In this document: piece after piece, positions 59,146 through 64,000 of the stretch | How positions within the stretch are numbered: the stretch's first letter is position 1 | Layout of the letters: each line of letters begins with the position of its first letter | Assembly: GCA_016859345.1 (NCBI GenBank) | Contig: CM029112.1 | Span: 14,706,089-14,770,088, forward strand | Reading direction: 5' to 3' | DNA from: Istiophorus platypterus | Taxonomy: Eukaryota > Chordata > Actinopteri > Istiophoriformes > Istiophoridae | Length of the DNA: 64,000 nucleotides | Translations under genes and position numbers: made by a program | Notes under the pieces: generated by a model | Databases searched by the model: none | Seen by the model: the letters and a program-made list of their open reading frames with translations, nothing else | Told to the model about the DNA's origin: nothing

Positions 59146-60285
59146 AACAAGTGTAAACTTATTTATTTGTTCCCATGAGACAGTGAATTCAAGAGATTTA
59201 ATATTTCTGCACTCTCTTGACACATGAATCTGATGAAAAAATGGGTTCAACTGGACACATGGGGGCACTATAATTAAAGTTCTAAATCTTTCCAATTGAA
59301 GAGACCAAACCTGCCAAAACTTTAATTTAGTAAACACGATTTACATGAAAATCTGTGCAGATTTTCTCCTGAGTGCACATTTTAGGAAACCAAATTTCAG
59401 CTAGATGTCTTATTTCTTGAATGATTTGCACAAAAACTTGTAACATAGCCATAGAGCCTTAAGATTAATTCCACAGGTCCACTCGTCACGATTATTTGGA
59501 TTAACGACTAATAAACAGATTATTTTCTCAATTTAGTCGTCAAAACACAAAGCAAAATTCACATCGCAATCTTCTAAAGACAGAATTGATCCTTTTGCCT
59601 GAACAACAAAATAAAACCTGAAGGATATTCAGTTCAAAATCCCATTAGACAAATCCTCCATCCATCCATTTTAGAAGCTGATCTAACTACTGATTTTTTG
59701 TTTGAAAAATGATCAGGTGAATTGTGAGAAAATGTGCATACAATAGTGGGCCTGGCAAAACAAAAAGCTGGCCAATACAAAGCTATCCTACTGTCCAGAA
59801 AACACCAAACATCACACTTTTTCTGGTGAGACTATGCTTGTGTACCAACAGTACAATAGCCTATTCAGTTAACCAACAAGAGGAAGCAGAAAGGGCAAAA
59901 AGTTTCTTTATCCTGTTAAAATTTTACCTTAAGACCATAAACATCAATTTCAGGAAATATAAATAATGTGGAAAACTTTTTTTTTTTTTTATCACCAATG
60001 GGCTTTTGCCTTGTTGAATAATTTGTACATATTCCGGTAAAAATGAGTTAAGGTACCTCATAATCCTTTATTATCACCAAATAACTAAAGCGAATAGTAA
60101 CTCTGAAAATGAACGTGACACATTACTTAAAAGGCTTAACAGTTGAACATTCGTATGTTTTTCACAAAACATGACTCAACTGTATACGGAACCACAAAAC
60201 ATATTTATAGTAATCTTATGTCTATATTATCAACTCAGACATATTTCCTATCACAGCTTTTCATAAAATTACATGTGGTATACAC
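59146..60285. other. Intergenic downstream of nptx1, no gene recognised
   Basis: AT-rich, poly(T) at about 59979-59990. No coding motif. Confidence 0.4.
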
Positions 60286-60338
60286 ATATATATATATGTA
60301 TATATATGTATGTATATATGTATATATGTATGTATGTA

Positions 60339-60422
<84 letters not shown>

Positions 60423-60432
60423 TATACACATA
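60286..60432. repeat. (AT)n/(GTAT)n microsatellite
   Basis: Mixed AT and GTAT units, with a pure AT run at about 60343-60412. Confidence 0.93.
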
Positions 60433-61950
60433 AAGTATATTTTGGGGAGGAAAAAATGACACTAGATAGCAAAATATGTTGGGTGGTTTGTCCTTCACCA
60501 CATACCTCACCATTTATATCTTACATAAGAGGCTACGTAATTGTGGTGAAATTATACTTAATCCCCAACGATAGAAAATAATAATACCCCCCCTCCCCCC
60601 ATAGCCTACTGTAATCAAATGAATTTCAAAATGTGACATTGCCACAACTCAATGGCGATTCCTTACTTTTGAAGGCTCACAGATGTTCACCAGGACTACA
60701 AATGGCCTGTGCAATGTGAAAGAGACAGAGACCGATCTGCATGTGGGGTATGAACATTTGAACAGAAAGAATGAAGACGGCAAACTATTGACCAAGAACC
60801 AATTTCATCTGGTGAAGATCAAGAAGACCTTTGCAGGTGTCAACTTTAGACACCAGTGGTCTAGACTAAACAGAAATCCCCTCTGCTAAGGACTAAAGAG
60901 ACATCAATACACAGCACAGGCTGTAATCACACACAGTATCTCAGAAGATACAGGATCTGAAGGTCCTCCCTTTGTTGTTAGTGAGGTTGTCTGGGCCCAC
61001 AGACGGGTCATATGTCCCACAAATTGGTTTCCATTCTCTACCTCTGAGGGGAGGGGGACATTTTCGAATCGGTAGGCTTTTCCCCAGACACCAGACTAAC
61101 TTCAGCCTCCATGAGTCGCACAGCCATTAGAGACAGCTACTGTGACACATCTGGGGTTGGATTTCTGTGCAAATCCTCTCGGTCACAAACACAGGAACAT
61201 ACCTATACAGACAGATCCAGGCATACACAGTATAATTTCCTCCTGAGTGGCCACTGGAGGCTTTGTTAGAAATCGACTTCCGCGTGACCCTGTTGACCTA
61301 CAGACCACAGTCTGAATTCTTGACCTAAATCATGCCCCAGATCTTGTCAGGTGTATTTTTGGTTCAGCCAGATAAGAGCCAGCATGTTAACCTCCCCCCA
61401 GCTTTGCAGTGCCCTAATTGGTTTGTGTCTGCATACACTCTGGTTCAAATTATCTTTGAGGGAAAGTCAGATACGAGGTGATTTTTTTCCCCCACCGCAT
61501 CTGGCTGCTCTTATTTCACTCTATGTAAATATATTGATCACATTTGGATGATTTTTTTTTTTTTAATATACATTATTCCTTGGAAAATCTGTCTTCCTTA
61601 CTGTCTTTGAAAAGATGGATAACAAGCCTTTAACTCTTTCAGTAGAACGTGTACTTGCTCCATGTCATGCCATCATACAGTACCAACATTAAACCTCATG
61701 GTTTGAAACTGGGTTCCACCTTTCTCGGTAACATAGCCCAGGTGAAGTGGAAGACATATATATACTCTTACCTTTTTTTCTACATTTTGCTACCACTCAC
61801 ACACATCAACAACCAATCCTGTTCACATTCAACAGAAAAGTGAAGACAGCAAGTCCTGTACAAAGTGACCAGGAAATACAAACCTACACTGAGGGTGTAG
61901 AGCCTTGTTAGTCGTTCTGTTAGATCAAGGCACAGGGTAAAAAATCCACA
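60433..61950. other. Intergenic, no gene recognised
   Basis: The 68-codon frame at 60683-60889 has no known domain. No repeat family recognised. Confidence 0.4.
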
Positions 61951-62300
61951 GCTCACATGCTGATATTTAATATAAACAGAATTCACCATGTTCACCATCT
62001 TAGTTTAGCTTGCTATCAAGCTAGAATCTGCTAATTAGAAAAAAAGGTCAGGGAATCAGAGTCATTGCAATTCAATCTCTGGTGACCATGAATGTGTTTA
62101 CCAAACATTTCCTGTAATATATCCAATAGTTATTGAGATATTTCACTGAAAACCAAAAATGTCAGCCTCATAGGAAAAGTTAGGAGAACAGCAAAGTCAT
62201 TGGGATTAATTGTCTTCAAACCATGTATATCTGCAAAAATTCCATGCCAATCCATTAAGAGTTGTTGAGCTATTACATTCTCTATCTACACAAGCATAAA
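61951..62300 (+). repeat. Interspersed repeat, family B, copy 3
   Basis: CATGTTCACCATCTTAGTTT, CTGCTAATTAG, TCAGGGAATCAGAGTCATTG, CCAATAGTTATTGAGATATT and CCAATCCATTAAGAGTTGTT, in order. The GAGATATTTCACTGAAAACC unit and a second internal repeat are visible, as in the family consensus I recall. It is the longest copy in this orientation. Confidence 0.6.
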
Positions 62301-63539
62301 TTTCAATACAACTCCACTTATTTTACACTTCAAAGCCTGTTTACAGGTCTTGGGGAGTACTTCTGCATATGATAAAGTTATATAAAGACATTTGTGGCTC
62401 CAGAGCTTTGCGTAGTCAGACAAATTGCCTCAAATGATATCAGTTGAGGCAGCTTCAGCTGGGTCTGAAGACTACAAGTTTGAGGAATTCTATGCGGGTG
62501 TGTGGTAGGAAAGAAGTAAGATTGCCATAACTCTGTAGCCCTTTCCTTATCTTCCTCTTGAAGGTAGTGGCTTGAGGGTTCATTAGTCACTACTAGCATA
62601 ACACACCTGAATCCCAACATTATGTCTGACTCTGCTGCTTCTATTTTGATTCTTTTATTTTCTTAGATATCTGTTGAGTCCCTCTGTGTCATGGGAATGT
62701 ACTTCTAAATCTGCACTCTTGTGACAAGTGTGTAGCATCAAGTCTTGTCTAATACATTTAAACAACCTCGAATAATGACTGGCCGTTTTCTGACAAAGCA
62801 CGCAAAAGTAAACAGACCATAAGTTATTATGAAAACCTTCTGCATGTATTCAACAGCCACAGTATCAGTGGGACAGAGGGAAAAATATCCCCTGCCTAAA
62901 GACTGCTTACTGTGCTTTATAAGGCAAATGTATAAGATGTCTCATCAAGTGGGTGATGAAAAATTCATGACGAGCGAAGAGAAAAACAAACAAAAGTTCT
63001 ATGTGGGTGCGAGAGAAATTTAGCTGTCCTGCTGATGCTGAGTAAGAGCTGTTTTTGCTGAAAAAAATATATAATATCGGTGACACAGGCAATCTGTTGA
63101 TAAATGTTCATAGAGATGCATTTTAATGGAAAAGAGATTATCTGCAGAAATAGGAGATCTTTAAGAGTTTGACTGTATCATTAGCGTGAACCATAAGTGT
63201 CCTTTTATTAGATAATATGCTGGCTACTGCAAAAATGCTGAGATGCATTTTTCTGGATTTTTAGCATTTGATAGTTCAGAGAGTAAAATGAGGGGGAATG
63301 AGGTTTAAAGGGTGCTGGCTTGGATACAATGCAACAATGGAGGTCGCTCATAGAACACAAGTATGTCTTTAGTTTCATTATCATGTGCCTTTTCTAGCCA
63401 ATGTCGATCCAGTTCTCATCCCACAGGTGTTATGAGCCATATCTTAATCTTTTACTTAAATGTCATTATACCAAAGTTTTGGCCGCTGTACTGCTACGGA
63501 AGTCGTTTCATTCATTTGTGCTCATTCAAACAATTATAA
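62301..63539. other. Intergenic, no gene recognised
   Basis: No coding motif or repeat recognised. Confidence 0.4.
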
Positions 63540-63835
63540 ATGGCATACTACAGCAGATTAAGTGCCCCTTTTAAATGCATTTTAAGAGCTGCTGATAACA
63601 GGACGAGACAGGTTTGCTTGATGAAACAGAATATACATTAGATACACATCCGTCCATCCTTAATCTCAGAGCTCCTTCTGCTGCTGTCAGCGTGGTGCTC
63701 AACTCTCCACGCCACAGAATGAATAATTGATTTCCTCCACCATGGGAAATTCCCTTCCAGAGCGTTGCCCTATGAGCGTCATTATGAAATATGCAAAAAG
63801 TGTCCCTCCCCAAGGGAAATGCAAACACAAAAGTC
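63540..63835. promoter_or_regulatory. Candidate conserved non-coding element with octamer-like word
   Basis: No simple repeats; contains GAATGAATAATTGATTTCC, ATTATGAAATATGCAAAAAG (POU/octamer-like ATATGCAAA) and the mirrored words GGGAAATTCCC and CCCAAGGGAAA. Composition resembles a vertebrate enhancer; conservation was not tested. Confidence 0.25.
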
Positions 63836-64000
63836 GTACTTTTTATTTAATGCTTACTTGAAGTGTTTGCCAGATGAGCAGGTATCTAATTACTTCTCAG
63901 GGGATAAATTATTTTGGATTGTTTAAAGTGTAAAAGTTATAGCCGCTAAATTTTTAATCTACTCTACACACATATTATGAACTCCACAGGTACAGTGTAC
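63836..64000. other. Right edge of window, no feature seen
   Basis: AT-rich sequence continuing beyond the window. Confidence 0.4.

Noticed and set aside
1..64000. CRISPR arrays, tRNA/rRNA genes, operons
   Set aside because: No regularly spaced repeats with unique spacers, no cloverleaf or rRNA motifs, and the window is clearly vertebrate nuclear DNA.

Overview
The window looks like a piece of a teleost fish nuclear genome. It is AT-rich and mostly non-coding, packed with dinucleotide microsatellites and with decayed copies of interspersed repeats of kinds common in ray-finned fishes: an L2/CR1-like LINE, Tc1-type terminal inverted repeats and several short non-autonomous DNA elements. It contains one convincing protein-coding gene, and that gene is vertebrate in structure, with five exons and GT-AG introns. 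The species cannot be named from the sequence alone.

The gene is the fish orthologue of neuronal pentraxin 1 (nptx1; nptx1l in zebrafish naming). It lies on the + strand from about 54.93 kb (TATA-like box) to 59.13 kb (poly(A) signal). The five coding exons join in frame to a 432-residue protein, the length known for mammalian NPTX1. It has a signal peptide, a Cys-containing N-terminal segment, a coiled-coil region and a C-terminal pentraxin domain with an intact H-x-C-x-[ST]-W-x-[ST] signature. Intron 2 holds about 170 bp of an AGAGA-type pentanucleotide repeat.

The roughly 54 kb upstream looks like a gene-poor flank. From left to right it holds: a 5'-truncated LINE in reverse orientation (0.35-2.7 kb); foldback repeats sharing a TTAGCTTAGC/GGGGGAAACAGCTAGCCT-type core (5.3, 10.5, 15.7 and 19.7 kb); two palindromic Tc1-type TIR remnants (6.0 and 15.4 kb); another interspersed repeat family (9.8, 40.1 and 62.0 kb); a CpG-dense segment with a good splice donor (30.0-31.3 kb); a TTAA-flanked DNA element (45.2-46.0 kb); and many microsatellites. 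Several stretches look like conserved non-coding elements by motif content (12.6, 28.2, 33.7, 34.0, 38.4 and 63.6 kb), but conservation could not be tested. Downstream of nptx1 (59.2-64 kb) there are only repeats and unassigned sequence.

I found no tRNA, rRNA, CRISPR array or prokaryotic gene cluster, and no sign of a new multigene system. The observations most worth a second look are a palindromic homeodomain/E-box arrangement at 33.73-33.86 kb, two perfect hairpins (15.27 and 18.43 kb), the CpG-rich segment at 30-31.3 kb, and the compact third intron of nptx1, which carries an alternative in-frame acceptor.
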